Part shown: positions 18,121 through 27,425 of the stretch, piece after piece
Layout of the letters: every line of letters begins with the position of its first letter
Numbering within the stretch: position 1 is the stretch's first letter
NCBI RefSeq assembly: GCF_026016465.1
Contig: NZ_CP100390.1
Location: 1,712,001-1,776,000 of the forward strand
Direction: 5' to 3'
DNA: 64,000 nucleotides
From: Alkalimarinus alittae
GTDB taxonomy: Bacteria > Pseudomonadota > Gammaproteobacteria > Pseudomonadales > Oleiphilaceae
Position numbers and translations under genes: made by a program
Notes under the pieces: model-generated
Database searches by the model: none
Seen by the model: only the letters and a program-made list of their open reading frames with translations
What the model was told of the DNA's origin: nothing

Positions 18121-18245
18121 TGAACATTATTAATGACACCGGCCTCGCAGCGCTGACCTTATTGGTAGCGGAATCAGCGCCTGCGCAAAAAGAAACGTTA
18201 ATTCGGTTGATTATGAATATGTTGGCGATAGAGGAGGCGGTATGA
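18117..18245 (+). CDS. 42-residue small protein between GIY-YIG gene and hsdS
   Basis: A short frame of 42 codons begins MMNIINDTGLAALTL and ends NMLAIEEAV. It overlaps the preceding stop and the following hsdS start by 4 nt each (ATGA at both ends), filling the 121-bp gap exactly. Such perfect coupling on both sides suggests a real gene. It is predicted largely helical and amphipathic. I recognise no family. Comparing it across other hsdM-rhuM-hsdS loci would show whether it is conserved. Confidence 0.55.
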   Translation: MMNIINDTGLAALTLLVAESAPAQKETLIRLIMNMLAIEEAV

Positions 18246-20005
18246 GCCTCAGCACTTCAAATCATTCCCGCGATCAAGGTGAATCGCAATGCGAGAGAGA
18301 ACGCACTGGTGGGGGCGGGAATCCAGAGCGGTTAATCACTGAGAATTTGGATGTTTGGTCATCGGCTATTAAACGGCGGGGCTCTCAGGGGCGTGGTGGT
18401 AGTAAGAAGATTGAGTTGTATGGAATAAAAAAATTACGTGAGCTAATTTTGGAGTTAGCGGTACGTGGGTTATTAGTTCCTCAAGATGAACATGATGAAC
18501 CAGCTTCAGTTCTAGTAAAAAATATTGAAAAAGAGCGAGAGTATTTAATTTCGAAAAAAAAAGCAAAACGAGTTAAAAGGCTACCTGAAATATCCCAGGA
18601 TGAAGAGCCTTACAGCCTGCGTAAAGGCTGGACTTGGGTTCGCTTACAGGAAATTATACAGATTTCCTCTGGTAATGGACTGACATCATCAAAGATGAAC
18701 AAAGAGGGAGATGTTCCAGTTTATGGTGGTAATGGGGTAACAGGGTGCCATAGTGAAGGGAATGTTGATAAGCCAACCCTTATTATTGGGCGAGTTGGAT
18801 TTTATTGCGGTTCAATTCATATTACACCTGAAAAGGCTTGGGTGACTGACAATGCATTCATAACGACTTTCTCTGAAAAGAATATCTACTTAGATTTTCT
18901 GTCATGGCTTTTGAAGGGAACAAATCTAAAAGAAAATGAAAGCGCAACAGCCCAACCGGTAATCTCAGGGAGAAAGGTGTACCCCATTGTTGTTGGCTTA
19001 CCGCCATTAGCAGAACAACACCGCATAGTCGCCAAAGTCGACGAACTCATGGCCTTATGCGACCAACTAGAACAACAACAAGAAAACAGCATCAGCGCCC
19101 ACCAAACCCTAGTAGAAACCCTACTGTCCGCACTCACCAACGCAGGCGAAAAGGGCGAATTCAACCAAGCCTGGGCCAGAATCGCCGAACACTTCGACAC
19201 CCTGTTCACCACCGAACACAGCATCGACCAACTCAAACAAGCCATCCTGCAACTTGCGGTGATGGGCAAGCTTGTGCCGCAAGACCCTAATGATGAACCG
19301 GCTAGTGTGTTGCTTGAGAAGATAGCGGCTGAGAAAGCGCAGTTGATTAAGGATGGGAGGATTAAGAAGCAGAAGGCTTTGCCGGAGATTGGGGAGGATG
19401 AGAAACCGTTTGAGCTGCCGGAGGGGTGGGAGTGGTGCCGCTTGCCTGATATTGGCGACCTTTCACGAGGTAAATCAAAACACCGCCCTAGAAATGATAG
19501 GGCTCTTTATGTTGATGGGAACATACCATTAGTTCAAACAGGTGATGTTTCTAGAGCTAACGGTGTTATCGAAACATATACCGCTTTGTACAATAAAACT
19601 GGCCTCGCTCAAAGTCGACTTTGGCCGAAAGGCACGATGTGCATCACCATTGCAGCCAATATTGCGGATACAAGCGTGCTAGGTTTCGATGCATGTTTTC
19701 CCGATAGCGTCGTAGGCTATACACCTTTTGATAAAGAAATTGATGTTAGGTATTTTGAGTTTTTTATTCGGACAGCGAAAAGTGACCTTGAAAAATATGC
19801 CCCATCGACCGCTCAAAAGAATATTAATTTAGAGATTCTTAGCCAAGTTTTAGTTCCTTTCCCACCCAAAGAGGAACTTTTTAGAGTCGTTGCTAAGATT
19901 GTCAAACTTATGGATCTATGCGACACCCTAAAAGAACGCATCCGTGAGTCTCAAACCACCCAATTGCATTTAGCTGATGCTATGGCCGAGCAAAAGCTAA
20001 TTTAA
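18242..20005 (+). CDS. hsdS: Type I restriction specificity subunit S, second system
   Basis: This 587-residue HsdS has an N-terminal NLDVWSSAIKRRGSQGRGGSKKIELYG segment and two repeats of LRELILELAVRGLLVPQD / LKQAILQLAVMGKLVPQD that precede each target domain (about residues 65-85 and 330-350). Each TRD ends in a LPPLAEQHRIVAKVDELM-type spacer. The gene looks uninterrupted, but the matching hsdM is broken and no hsdR follows. It may be inert or may serve as a donor of target domains. Codon choice changes sharply within the gene: positions about 19,020-19,270 favour C/A-ending codons, and the flanks favour T/G-ending ones. Confidence 0.92.
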   Translation: MSLSTSNHSRDQGESQCERERTGGGGNPERLITENLDVWSSAIKRRGSQGRGGSKKIELYGIKKLRELILELAVRGLLVPQDEHDEPASVLVKNIEKEREYLISKKKAKRVKRLPEISQDEEPYSLRKGWTWVRLQEIIQISSGNGLTSSKMNKEGDVPVYGGNGVTGCHSEGNVDKPTLIIGRVGFYCGSIHITPEKAWVTDNAFITTFSEKNIYLDFLSWLLKGTNLKENESATAQPVISGRKVYPIVVGLPPLAEQHRIVAKVDELMALCDQLEQQQENSISAHQTLVETLLSALTNAGEKGEFNQAWARIAEHFDTLFTTEHSIDQLKQAILQLAVMGKLVPQDPNDEPASVLLEKIAAEKAQLIKDGRIKKQKALPEIGEDEKPFELPEGWEWCRLPDIGDLSRGKSKHRPRNDRALYVDGNIPLVQTGDVSRANGVIETYTALYNKTGLAQSRLWPKGTMCITIAANIADTSVLGFDACFPDSVVGYTPFDKEIDVRYFEFFIRTAKSDLEKYAPSTAQKNINLEILSQVLVPFPPKEELFRVVAKIVKLMDLCDTLKERIRESQTTQLHLADAMAEQKLI

Positions 20006-20043
20006 TCATGCAGTTTTAAGGAACTTATCTACAGGGATTTCAT

Positions 20044-21945
20044 ATGTATTTGGCAAGTATTAAAGCAGACAACTTTCGAGTATTTGAGTCGACATATGTA
20101 GAATTGAATAAGGGGCTTAACCTTTTAATAGGTGAGAATGATGCTGGAAAAACCAGTTTAATTGATGCAATCCGATTGGCACTTGATACAAACTCAGCCG
20201 AGTGGGTTCGTATTAAAAATACTGATTTCAGTAGCGGTACAAGTACTTTATCTATACAGTTAAAGTTTTATGACCTGTCCGCTAGCGATGGAGGTGCATT
20301 TGCTGAGCATCTTTCATTTGAAGAAGATAGTAGTGGCCAACGAGGAACTATTCTTTATGTAAATCTGAGAGCATCATTAGGTGATGGTGTGGGAAGAAAT
20401 GGCCAGGCTATTCGAACAGAAATTCGATCAGGATCTAATTGTGATGGTCCAATACTAGAAAGAGACGTTCGCCTGTATTTGTCTACAACTTATCTTAAAC
20501 CTCTTCGAGACGCAGAAAATGAGCTGTCTGCTGGGCGTATGTCCCGCCTTTCTCAGTTATTGGCAAGCCCAAATAGTGTTGGTGGAAATCTTGCCGACAT
20601 GGAACGGCTTATAGAACTAATTATTCAAGCAAATCAATCAATCAAAGCTGATCCGTCTATTTCCCAAACTAAAGATGCTGTTCAAAGCCTCTTAAAACTA
20701 GTCACTTTCAAAGGGAATGTTTTCTCGCCTGTTATTGATATGCTTGGAAGTAAAAATTTGGACCAAATGACTACCGGCGAAAAAAATACGGTATTTAGGG
20801 CAATTGTCGAGCGATTATCACTAGGGCTTAATGAAGCAGGCCTTTCTCATGGGCTCGGATACAGTAACCTTTTATTCATGGCAGCTGAGTTAATGCTTCT
20901 AACAGACGCTGAGGATGGATTTCCACTGCTTCTCATTGAAGAACCTGAAGCCCATTTACACCCACAACTTCAAATGAAATTCATTAAATACCTTGCCGAG
21001 CAACAGCCCAACTTGCAGTGTATTTTATCAACACACAGCCCTAATTTGGCTTCGAAAGTTCCATTAGAAAACTTGATTATTATGAGCAAAGGCCAAGCTT
21101 TTCCGCTTAGAAAAGGGTGTACTGCTTTGGATAATGGCGACTACCCTTTTTTAGAAAAGTTTCTAGATGTTTCTAAGGCCAATATGTTTTTTGCCAAAGG
21201 TGTTTTGTTGGTCGAAGGCGATGGGGAAAATATTCTGCTTCCTACTATAGCCGAACTACTGGGGCGTCCTCTTGAAGATTACGGTGTCTCGATTGTTAAT
21301 GTTGGTAATCTGGCCTACAAACGATATGCGAAGATATACCGAACATCTTTAGTTCGCAGTTCAGTGCTGCCAATAAAGGTGGCGTGTATTACTGACCTTG
21401 ATATATGGCCAGATAAAGCCGAGAAAAAAGACGGAAATGTTGTCGGGTTTAAGGAAAAGAAACAACCGAATCGGGAAACACGTAAGAAGGGAAATCTAAA
21501 CCGTTGGTTTAGCTATTATGACGATAAGCCTGATGACCTAGCAACATGGAAGTCAAATAAGTGTGCTCAGGATGGCGGTAACGTTAAAACATTTATCTCT
21601 GATGAATGGACTTTTGAGTATTGTTTAGCCAAATATGGTCTTGCAAGTGAGGTTTTTCAATCAATTAAACCTGAAGGTGCTGTAATTGGGTTTAATGATT
21701 TGCCATATAGTGCAGAGGAGCGTGCCATTAAAATCTATAGCATGATTGAGACTAGATCGTCGGGCAAAACAGAGTCAACTTATCATCTTGCGCAGATCCT
21801 TCGTGATAAATACAAGGGAAAATCAGACGAGTTCAGAGGGAAACTTCCTCCATATATTGTTAGTGCTATTGAGCATGTCACAGAAACTTTTAACCCAGTT
21901 GGAGTTTCAGCAATAGACCCTGTTGTTGGTTCGGAGATAAGTTAA
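20044..21945 (+). CDS. gajA: OLD-family ATPase-TOPRIM nuclease, Gabija GajA-like
   Basis: This is a 633-residue protein with an ABC-type ATPase followed by a TOPRIM nuclease domain. Walker A is GENDAGKTS (30-38), Walker B is IEEPEAHLHP (about 298-307) and the H-loop is STHSP. The TOPRIM part begins LLVEGDGENIL (Glu about 391) and has the DxD pair in CITDLDIW (about 451-453). A class 2 OLD protein directly followed by a UvrD-like helicase is the Gabija antiphage arrangement, where GajA is an ATP-regulated DNA-nicking enzyme. It is slightly longer than the studied GajA (about 580 residues). Its TAA/ATG junction with the helicase overlaps by one base. Confidence 0.8.
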   Translation: MYLASIKADNFRVFESTYVELNKGLNLLIGENDAGKTSLIDAIRLALDTNSAEWVRIKNTDFSSGTSTLSIQLKFYDLSASDGGAFAEHLSFEEDSSGQRGTILYVNLRASLGDGVGRNGQAIRTEIRSGSNCDGPILERDVRLYLSTTYLKPLRDAENELSAGRMSRLSQLLASPNSVGGNLADMERLIELIIQANQSIKADPSISQTKDAVQSLLKLVTFKGNVFSPVIDMLGSKNLDQMTTGEKNTVFRAIVERLSLGLNEAGLSHGLGYSNLLFMAAELMLLTDAEDGFPLLLIEEPEAHLHPQLQMKFIKYLAEQQPNLQCILSTHSPNLASKVPLENLIIMSKGQAFPLRKGCTALDNGDYPFLEKFLDVSKANMFFAKGVLLVEGDGENILLPTIAELLGRPLEDYGVSIVNVGNLAYKRYAKIYRTSLVRSSVLPIKVACITDLDIWPDKAEKKDGNVVGFKEKKQPNRETRKKGNLNRWFSYYDDKPDDLATWKSNKCAQDGGNVKTFISDEWTFEYCLAKYGLASEVFQSIKPEGAVIGFNDLPYSAEERAIKIYSMIETRSSGKTESTYHLAQILRDKYKGKSDEFRGKLPPYIVSAIEHVTETFNPVGVSAIDPVVGSEIS

Positions 21946-23924
21946 TGACACTCACAATCACGGATGATGATATAGACTTAATTGAAATGGAAACTGGCCT
22001 GTCATTTGATGAACCTCGTAGGCTTGCTTTAAAAGGTTACGATGATATTCAAGCCTGCCCTGGTAGTGGCAAAACTACGTTAATTGCCGCTAAGCTGATT
22101 CTATTGGCATCAAAATGGAACCAAGGATCAAATGGAATTTGTGTTCTAAGTCATACAAATGTGGCAAAGTTTGAAATTATTAGTCGTCTAGAGAAGCACC
22201 CTGATGGCAGGCGTCTTCTTAAATACCCCCACTTTATCGGTACAATACAAGAATTTGTAAATCGTTTTTTAGCTATCCCATATTGCCGGACTGTCGGTAT
22301 ACCTGTTAATCAAATTGATGATGAAATTTGCTGTAACTATATTAACAGCAAGTTGAAATGGGGTACTCGTAAATATTTGGAAAACAAAAGAGCGAGCATT
22401 GGCGGACTTCAGGTTAAATATGAAAAAGGTGAGTTTGTTACCTCTGTGCCTGCCTTTCCATCTTACTCGAATTCGAATAGTTACCAGGATCTAGCATCGA
22501 TAAAGAATAGTTTAATTGGTTCCGGGTTGCATTTTTATCGTGAGATGTATGAATATGGCAAAGCTTATGTTGACACTGTTAGCGGGGCTTCTGAGGCGCT
22601 AAGATCAAGATTTAGAATAGTGTTTGTAGATGAGATGCAAGATACAGAGTATTTTCAAGATCACTTGATCAACAGTATCTTTGATACTGAATATTGTCAG
22701 GTGCAACGGTTCGGTGATGCTGATCAGGCTATATTCAACAGTGGGGACGGTAGTAACACTTATAATGACCTTGATTTACCTGCGATCACAACAAGTCACC
22801 GTTTTAATTCCTCTATTGCAAAGATTGTTTCTGGGTTAAGTAGTAAAAGGCTCACAATTTGTTCGTCTCATGAGGCAACTAAAGATGATCCGCCAAATAC
22901 TATATTTGTAGTTTCTGAGAAAACTAGGGGGCAGGTGATCTCCTCCTTTGTTGATTTATGTATAGAGCATATTCACAGTGATGAAGTATCGCCGATCAAA
23001 GTAGTTGGTGCTGTGGGCAATGAAAACCCGACAGCTTTAACTATTGGGGAGTATTTTCCAAACTTCCATAAGTCTCAAGCATCTAACAATTTTAAACCGC
23101 AGAAGCTGATCGACTATTTTTACAAAATTGAAATGGCGAGTAGTAATCATAAGTCATATCGGCTCGTATTGGATGGGGTGGCAAGATGCTACCGTATCGC
23201 TGGTGTACAGCTGTCAGATCAGATAGGTGATATAAAACCTGTAACAGTTGATCGTCTGCGGCGTTGGTTAAAAGATACCGACAAACTCAAAGCTTTCAAT
23301 CAGATGGTACTTTCATTGCAGTTTAAAGATTTTACGGATGAGGGCGTTTGGATTGAAAACCTAGTTCCTTTGATTGATTTGCTTGAACTAGATATAGACA
23401 ACCCAGGAGTGAGTGAATTTACTTCTTTTAAGGAGCGAGAAATCACAACGGCTGAAGACAGTTCAAGTCTTAATATCTGTTCGGTTAAACGCAATGGAAG
23501 GAGTGTAGACGTAGAAATATCAACAATACACTCAGTTAAAGGCGAGACTCACGCGGCTACCTTGGTATTGGAAACACAATTTCATCAGTATGATATTGGC
23601 CAAATGATGGATTACTTGGTCGGGGTTAAAACCGATAGCCCACTTAAGCGTAAAGCGAAATTCATGAAACAGCTTTATGTCGCTATGACAAGGCCTAAGC
23701 ATTTAGTTTGTTTGGCTATAGACGAGTCAAGATTTTCAGGGGTGAATCGAGAACGCGCTATTCAACAGGGTTGGAATATCAAAGATCTGACTATAATTGC
23801 GTCCAGTTTGCAGCACCAGAAGCTTGAAGAAACTCAACAAGAAAGGCCCAGAGCTGCTCAAAATATAGAAGGCGGCTTTACTTATACCTCACGTTCTATA
23901 AAAAACCCTAGCAGGGATTCATAA
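21945..23924 (+). CDS. gajB: UvrD/Rep-like helicase, Gabija GajB-like
   Basis: This 659-residue superfamily 1 helicase has Walker A ACPGSGKTTL (37-46), motif II FVDEMQDT (about 227-234), motif III FGDADQAIF, motif IV TSHRF, motif V STIHSVKGETHAATL and motif VI LYVAMTRPKHLV. It is longer than the roughly 490-residue reference GajB, with a larger insertion between motifs IV and V. It shares a base with the upstream OLD gene, so both are probably coupled. GajB is thought to hydrolyse ATP on DNA ends and relieve inhibition of GajA. No key motif is missing. Confidence 0.8.
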   Translation: MTLTITDDDIDLIEMETGLSFDEPRRLALKGYDDIQACPGSGKTTLIAAKLILLASKWNQGSNGICVLSHTNVAKFEIISRLEKHPDGRRLLKYPHFIGTIQEFVNRFLAIPYCRTVGIPVNQIDDEICCNYINSKLKWGTRKYLENKRASIGGLQVKYEKGEFVTSVPAFPSYSNSNSYQDLASIKNSLIGSGLHFYREMYEYGKAYVDTVSGASEALRSRFRIVFVDEMQDTEYFQDHLINSIFDTEYCQVQRFGDADQAIFNSGDGSNTYNDLDLPAITTSHRFNSSIAKIVSGLSSKRLTICSSHEATKDDPPNTIFVVSEKTRGQVISSFVDLCIEHIHSDEVSPIKVVGAVGNENPTALTIGEYFPNFHKSQASNNFKPQKLIDYFYKIEMASSNHKSYRLVLDGVARCYRIAGVQLSDQIGDIKPVTVDRLRRWLKDTDKLKAFNQMVLSLQFKDFTDEGVWIENLVPLIDLLELDIDNPGVSEFTSFKEREITTAEDSSSLNICSVKRNGRSVDVEISTIHSVKGETHAATLVLETQFHQYDIGQMMDYLVGVKTDSPLKRKAKFMKQLYVAMTRPKHLVCLAIDESRFSGVNRERAIQQGWNIKDLTIIASSLQHQKLEETQQERPRAAQNIEGGFTYTSRSIKNPSRDS

Positions 23925-23952
23925 AGCGATAATTATATACGGGTATTTAAAC

Positions 23953-25035
23953 ATGAAAGTCATATCTAATCTAACGTCTAGTCATGGCTCACTTATTACT
24001 GAGTTATTAGAAGATAATTACGATGAACTATTTTGGGTTTCCCCGTTTATTGCTGGAGACTTTCAGGAATTATTTAGCAAATCAGATTTCTCAGCTGTTA
24101 AGACTATTACGCTAGTCACAACACTCAAGAAAAATGATCAAGACCAGATCACAAAGCCTCATGCATTAAAATCCTTCTATAACTTAATGAATGCAAAATG
24201 CCCCAAAGCGAAAGTTAAGGTGCATATTGATAATAGTTTGCATGGGAAAATATATATCTTCAAAAAAGACAATATACACAAGGTTATAGTAACTTCGGCA
24301 AACCTTACGCAAAGTGGTTTTTACAATAACCATGAATGGGGCCTATTGATTGATAGTGGTGAGGCTATTGAACAGCTGGAAAGTGAAGTGCTTGAATGTA
24401 TTGATTATCATGACATCACAGAATCTCTAGTGGATAGGCTGGTTATGTTTTCTGAGCAGGGGTTAAAAGATCACCCAGAGTGGGACGAAAAAACACAACC
24501 TACATCCGATATCCTTGATTCGGTTTACTTTCAGGGGGATAAAAATAATAAAGAGCCTCGATACTATTTGAAACCTGTAGGGGTGTCGGAGGACCCTATA
24601 TTGAAGGAAGATCAGAAAGATTTTTCCGATTTACATCAAAACCTAGATTTTTCAAAAAAAGGCACTGGTGCAATTCGAGCTGGCGATATTGTCATTACCA
24701 CTGCTGTGGGCTGTGGCTGTTTACTATCTTATTTCCAAATAACCGGGTCACCTAAAGAAGCGACATTTGAAGAGCAGCAAACCGAGCCTTGGAAACAGCG
24801 ATGGCCATGGCATATAGAAGGCAGAAATCTGTCGCCCAGTTACGGTGGATGTTGGTGGAAGCACGATCTGGATAGAAAGCCGTTATTGGATACTTTTCTA
24901 TCTGAGTATCCTGATCAGCCGGTTACAAAAGCCGGTGCATTTTCACTGGGTACTTTAAATTACGGTAGCGACAAAGTAGAAATAACAAAAGCATTTGCTG
25001 ATTTTTTAATAGATAAAATCGACGCGGCAGAATAA
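23953..25035 (+). CDS. PLD-like nuclease with C-terminal unrecognised domain
   Basis: This 360-residue protein has a single phospholipase-D-type motif: His97-x-Lys99 in LHGKIYIF and Asn117 in SANLTQSGF, followed by NNHEWG. These match the PLDc nuclease pattern. Residues about 235-345 (GDIVITTAVGCGCLLSYFQITGSP, PWKQRWPWHIEGRNL, GGCWW) resemble the strand order of a PUA-like/EVE reader domain, which would suit recognition of modified bases, but this is tentative. It lies 28 bp after the helicase in the same direction, making a three-gene OLD-helicase-PLD cluster. Standard Gabija has two genes, so this is either an extra subunit or an independent type IV-like restriction enzyme. Confidence 0.72.
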   Translation: MKVISNLTSSHGSLITELLEDNYDELFWVSPFIAGDFQELFSKSDFSAVKTITLVTTLKKNDQDQITKPHALKSFYNLMNAKCPKAKVKVHIDNSLHGKIYIFKKDNIHKVIVTSANLTQSGFYNNHEWGLLIDSGEAIEQLESEVLECIDYHDITESLVDRLVMFSEQGLKDHPEWDEKTQPTSDILDSVYFQGDKNNKEPRYYLKPVGVSEDPILKEDQKDFSDLHQNLDFSKKGTGAIRAGDIVITTAVGCGCLLSYFQITGSPKEATFEEQQTEPWKQRWPWHIEGRNLSPSYGGCWWKHDLDRKPLLDTFLSEYPDQPVTKAGAFSLGTLNYGSDKVEITKAFADFLIDKIDAAE

Positions 25036-25350
25036 ATCGCTGATTAACGAATAATCTAGACTTGATATTTTATCTATAAGGTAATGTGCGGTGAGTAATA
25101 AGTATCGAGCTATCCAAAACTAACTAATTAGAAAAATAAAGCGCAGCTAATTGCACTTGAAATAGTACGCAAGTTTATCAAATGTTGCGTATAAGTATTT
25201 TCAAATGCGTTACGGCACCGAGTATATAGAGATGTCATTCAATTTATCAAAACCATAAAAATGAATGATAACTAAAGTTTCTCGATGGAAAGGGGGCTCG
25301 TTGTAAAGGCTTACCCATTAATAAATTATGAAATTACATGGAGGTATGGA
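25036..25350. other. AT-rich 315-bp intergenic region, no gene seen
   Basis: No convincing reading frame, RNA fold or terminator is visible between the PLD gene and the membrane-protein gene. A frame could extend the next gene upstream to 25285 but lacks a ribosome binding site. It must hold the promoter for the downstream gene; no clear -35/-10 pair stands out. Confidence 0.6.
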
Positions 25351-26115
25351 ATGTCCACAACGAACAAACTAGCTGAAGAAATTAGCGGCGCTACAGAAGC
25401 TGTTAAAAGTATTTCTGAGCTTTTAGACGCAATCGAGGGAGTTATTCAAACCCCCAGTGGATTAATTATGTTCATTGGCATTCTTGTATGGTTCTTACTA
25501 AACAAGGACTTTTCTAAGTTTCTCGATATATCAGAACGAAAAGAAAAGAAGAGGCTGGAAAAGCTAGAAGTGTATATGGCTAATCAAGATGCTGCGAATG
25601 AGGATGTATTAAAAGTTATAAAAGATTTACGCGATGCTCAATATTTTAAGGTGGCAACTGGCATATATGCAGAAAAAAGTTTACGAGAATCACTGATTTA
25701 TCTACATGAAAAGACTTCACACTCTATAACCTGGACAAATATAAAAAGAGCCCTTCCGTACTTAAGTGCAACATCGGATACCAAAATTGATGTAAGGAAG
25801 CAAAAGTGTACTGAGAAAATTGGTTATTGGTACAACATTGGAGTTGGCAGTCTATTCTTTTGCTTTGCAATAGTAATATTCTTAGCTTTCTTTTTAGTTA
25901 ACCCAGGCAGTGTTGGAATTATTGTCGGAGGTGCCTCTTTGTCACTGCTGTGCGCTTTTTTTGCTTTTTTTGTTTTCTCTCAGAACTGGCCAGTTACATC
26001 GGCAAAGAAAATTAAGGAAGAGCTACAGAAGGTAGGGCAAGGTAATCCTAACCCAAATTCAGAGGTTGAGGTTGAGGCGTCTGAGGTGGAAGGAGTTTCA
26101 TCTGTAAATGCATAG
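25351..26115 (+). CDS. Hypothetical membrane protein with three hydrophobic segments
   Basis: This protein has 254 residues from the ATG at 25351, set by GGAGG 6 nt upstream. One hydrophobic segment lies near residues 37-50 (GLIMFIGILVWFLL). Two more lie near residues 172-212 (LFFCFAIVIFLAFFLV and IIVGGASLSLLCAFFAFFVF). The region between is a charged helical, probably cytoplasmic, domain. The tail is acidic and low-complexity (SEVEVEASEVEG). No family is recognised. Its position among antiphage genes makes a membrane effector possible, but no toxin motif supports that. Confidence 0.7.
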   Translation: MSTTNKLAEEISGATEAVKSISELLDAIEGVIQTPSGLIMFIGILVWFLLNKDFSKFLDISERKEKKRLEKLEVYMANQDAANEDVLKVIKDLRDAQYFKVATGIYAEKSLRESLIYLHEKTSHSITWTNIKRALPYLSATSDTKIDVRKQKCTEKIGYWYNIGVGSLFFCFAIVIFLAFFLVNPGSVGIIVGGASLSLLCAFFAFFVFSQNWPVTSAKKIKEELQKVGQGNPNPNSEVEVEASEVEGVSSVNA

Positions 26116-26168
26116 GGTCGTTAAGTTAAATATCAATATTGAAAGACACCTTTAAGGAAAAGCAATTC

Positions 26169-27218
26169 ATGACTGAGTTCAAAAAGAGCAGTGTGGAGCT
26201 AAATAATTTGCCTTCAGGTTATGAACAATGGCTTGGCAGCCTGAAAAAGAATATTCAGACAGCCCAGCAACGCGCTGTACTGTCAGTAAACAAAGAGCTT
26301 ATCGCGCTTTATTGGCAAATTGGCCAAGAAATTTTGGAACGACAGCAACAGCAAGGTTGGGGGGCGAAGGTTATTGATCTATTATCAAATGACTTGAAAA
26401 AGGCCTTCCCTGAAATCAAAGGATTCTCAGCTCGAAACCTGAAATATATGCGCCAATTTGCTGAAGTTTGGTCTGACCCAGAATTTGTGCAACAGCCTGT
26501 TGCACAAATTCCCTGGGGGCATCACTTAGTACTGATGGCAAAGCTAGAAAATTCAGAGATCCGTTTGCTTTATGCCAAAAAAACAATAGAACACGGTTGG
26601 TCTCGAAATGTGTTGGTTCATCAAATTGAAAGTAAACTAATCGAGCGAGAAGGACAGGCAACCACTAACTTTGAGCAAAGTTTACCCTCCACAAATTCAG
26701 AATTGGCACAACAAACCTTGAAAGATCCTTACATATTTGATTTTTTATCGGTTGGAGCCAACGCAAAAGAAAGAGATATCGAGCAGGCCTTAACGCAGCA
26801 TATTAGTCAATTCCTGTTGGAACTTGGGGCAGGCTTTGCCTTTGTTGGTAAGCAGGTGCACCTAGAGGTAGGCGGTGATGACTTCTATCTTGATTTATTG
26901 TTTTATCACTTGAAATTACGGTGCTACATCGTTGTTGAACTAAAAGCCGGTGACTTTAAGCCTGAACATACCGGCCAGCTAAATTTCTATTTGTCTGCGG
27001 TCGATAGCCAAATTAAAACAGAGCAAGACCTGCCTACTATTGGTTTATTACTGTGTAAGTCCCGCAATAAAATTGTTGCTGAATATGCACTTAGAGATAA
27101 CAGTAAACCAATAGGAATAGCCGAATATCAACTCGCTCAAGCTTTGCCTGCCGACTTGGAACAACAGCTACCCAGTATTGAGTTGATAGAAAAGGAGTTG
27201 CAGGGTATTAAAGAGTAG
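26169..27218 (+). CDS. YhcG/DUF1016-family PDDEXK nuclease
   Basis: This protein has 349 residues from the ATG at 26169, preceded by AAGGA; a TTG at 26139 lacks a site. The N-terminal DUF1016_N domain is typical (YWQIGQEILERQQQQGWGAKVI, FPEIKGFSARNLKYMRQFAEVW), then VPWGHH-like IPWGHHLVLM. The C-terminal nuclease core reads DDFYLDLLFYHLKLRCYIVVELKAGDFKPEHTGQL, with the D, E-x-K pattern. YhcG proteins are widespread in defence islands and recombination hot spots; activity in cells is not well defined. The gene stands alone and looks intact. Confidence 0.9.
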   Translation: MTEFKKSSVELNNLPSGYEQWLGSLKKNIQTAQQRAVLSVNKELIALYWQIGQEILERQQQQGWGAKVIDLLSNDLKKAFPEIKGFSARNLKYMRQFAEVWSDPEFVQQPVAQIPWGHHLVLMAKLENSEIRLLYAKKTIEHGWSRNVLVHQIESKLIEREGQATTNFEQSLPSTNSELAQQTLKDPYIFDFLSVGANAKERDIEQALTQHISQFLLELGAGFAFVGKQVHLEVGGDDFYLDLLFYHLKLRCYIVVELKAGDFKPEHTGQLNFYLSAVDSQIKTEQDLPTIGLLLCKSRNKIVAEYALRDNSKPIGIAEYQLAQALPADLEQQLPSIELIEKELQGIKE

Positions 27219-27325
27219 TTAATCTAAAAATAGTTTGAAAAGGTGTCAGATCTATTATGTTAGCCGGAATAAGTGACGAATTGCCCAAAAGGTTGAGAGC
27301 AGACACGTAGGCCTACCTCTAAAAT

Positions 27326-27339
27326 AATTAGGGTCAGAA
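27326..27339 (+). repeat. 14-bp repeat, copy 1 (AATTAGGGTCAGAA)
   Basis: This sequence differs by one base from AATTAGGATCAGAA at 30115-30128. The two copies have the same orientation and are 2.8 kb apart. It may be a mobile-element scar or a REP-like fragment; it may also be chance. Confidence 0.3.
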
Positions 27340-27425
27340 GAAATTAAAAATCAGTTATTACACTTGATAGATTTGCTGAAGCCGACCTAAATAATAGTTT
27401 GTTGAATTATAAGAGAATTGTTTGA

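Noticed and set aside
1-20005. One single type I system split by the recombinase block
   Set aside because: The two hsdM proteins belong to different subfamilies and the operons point away from each other, so they are two separate systems.
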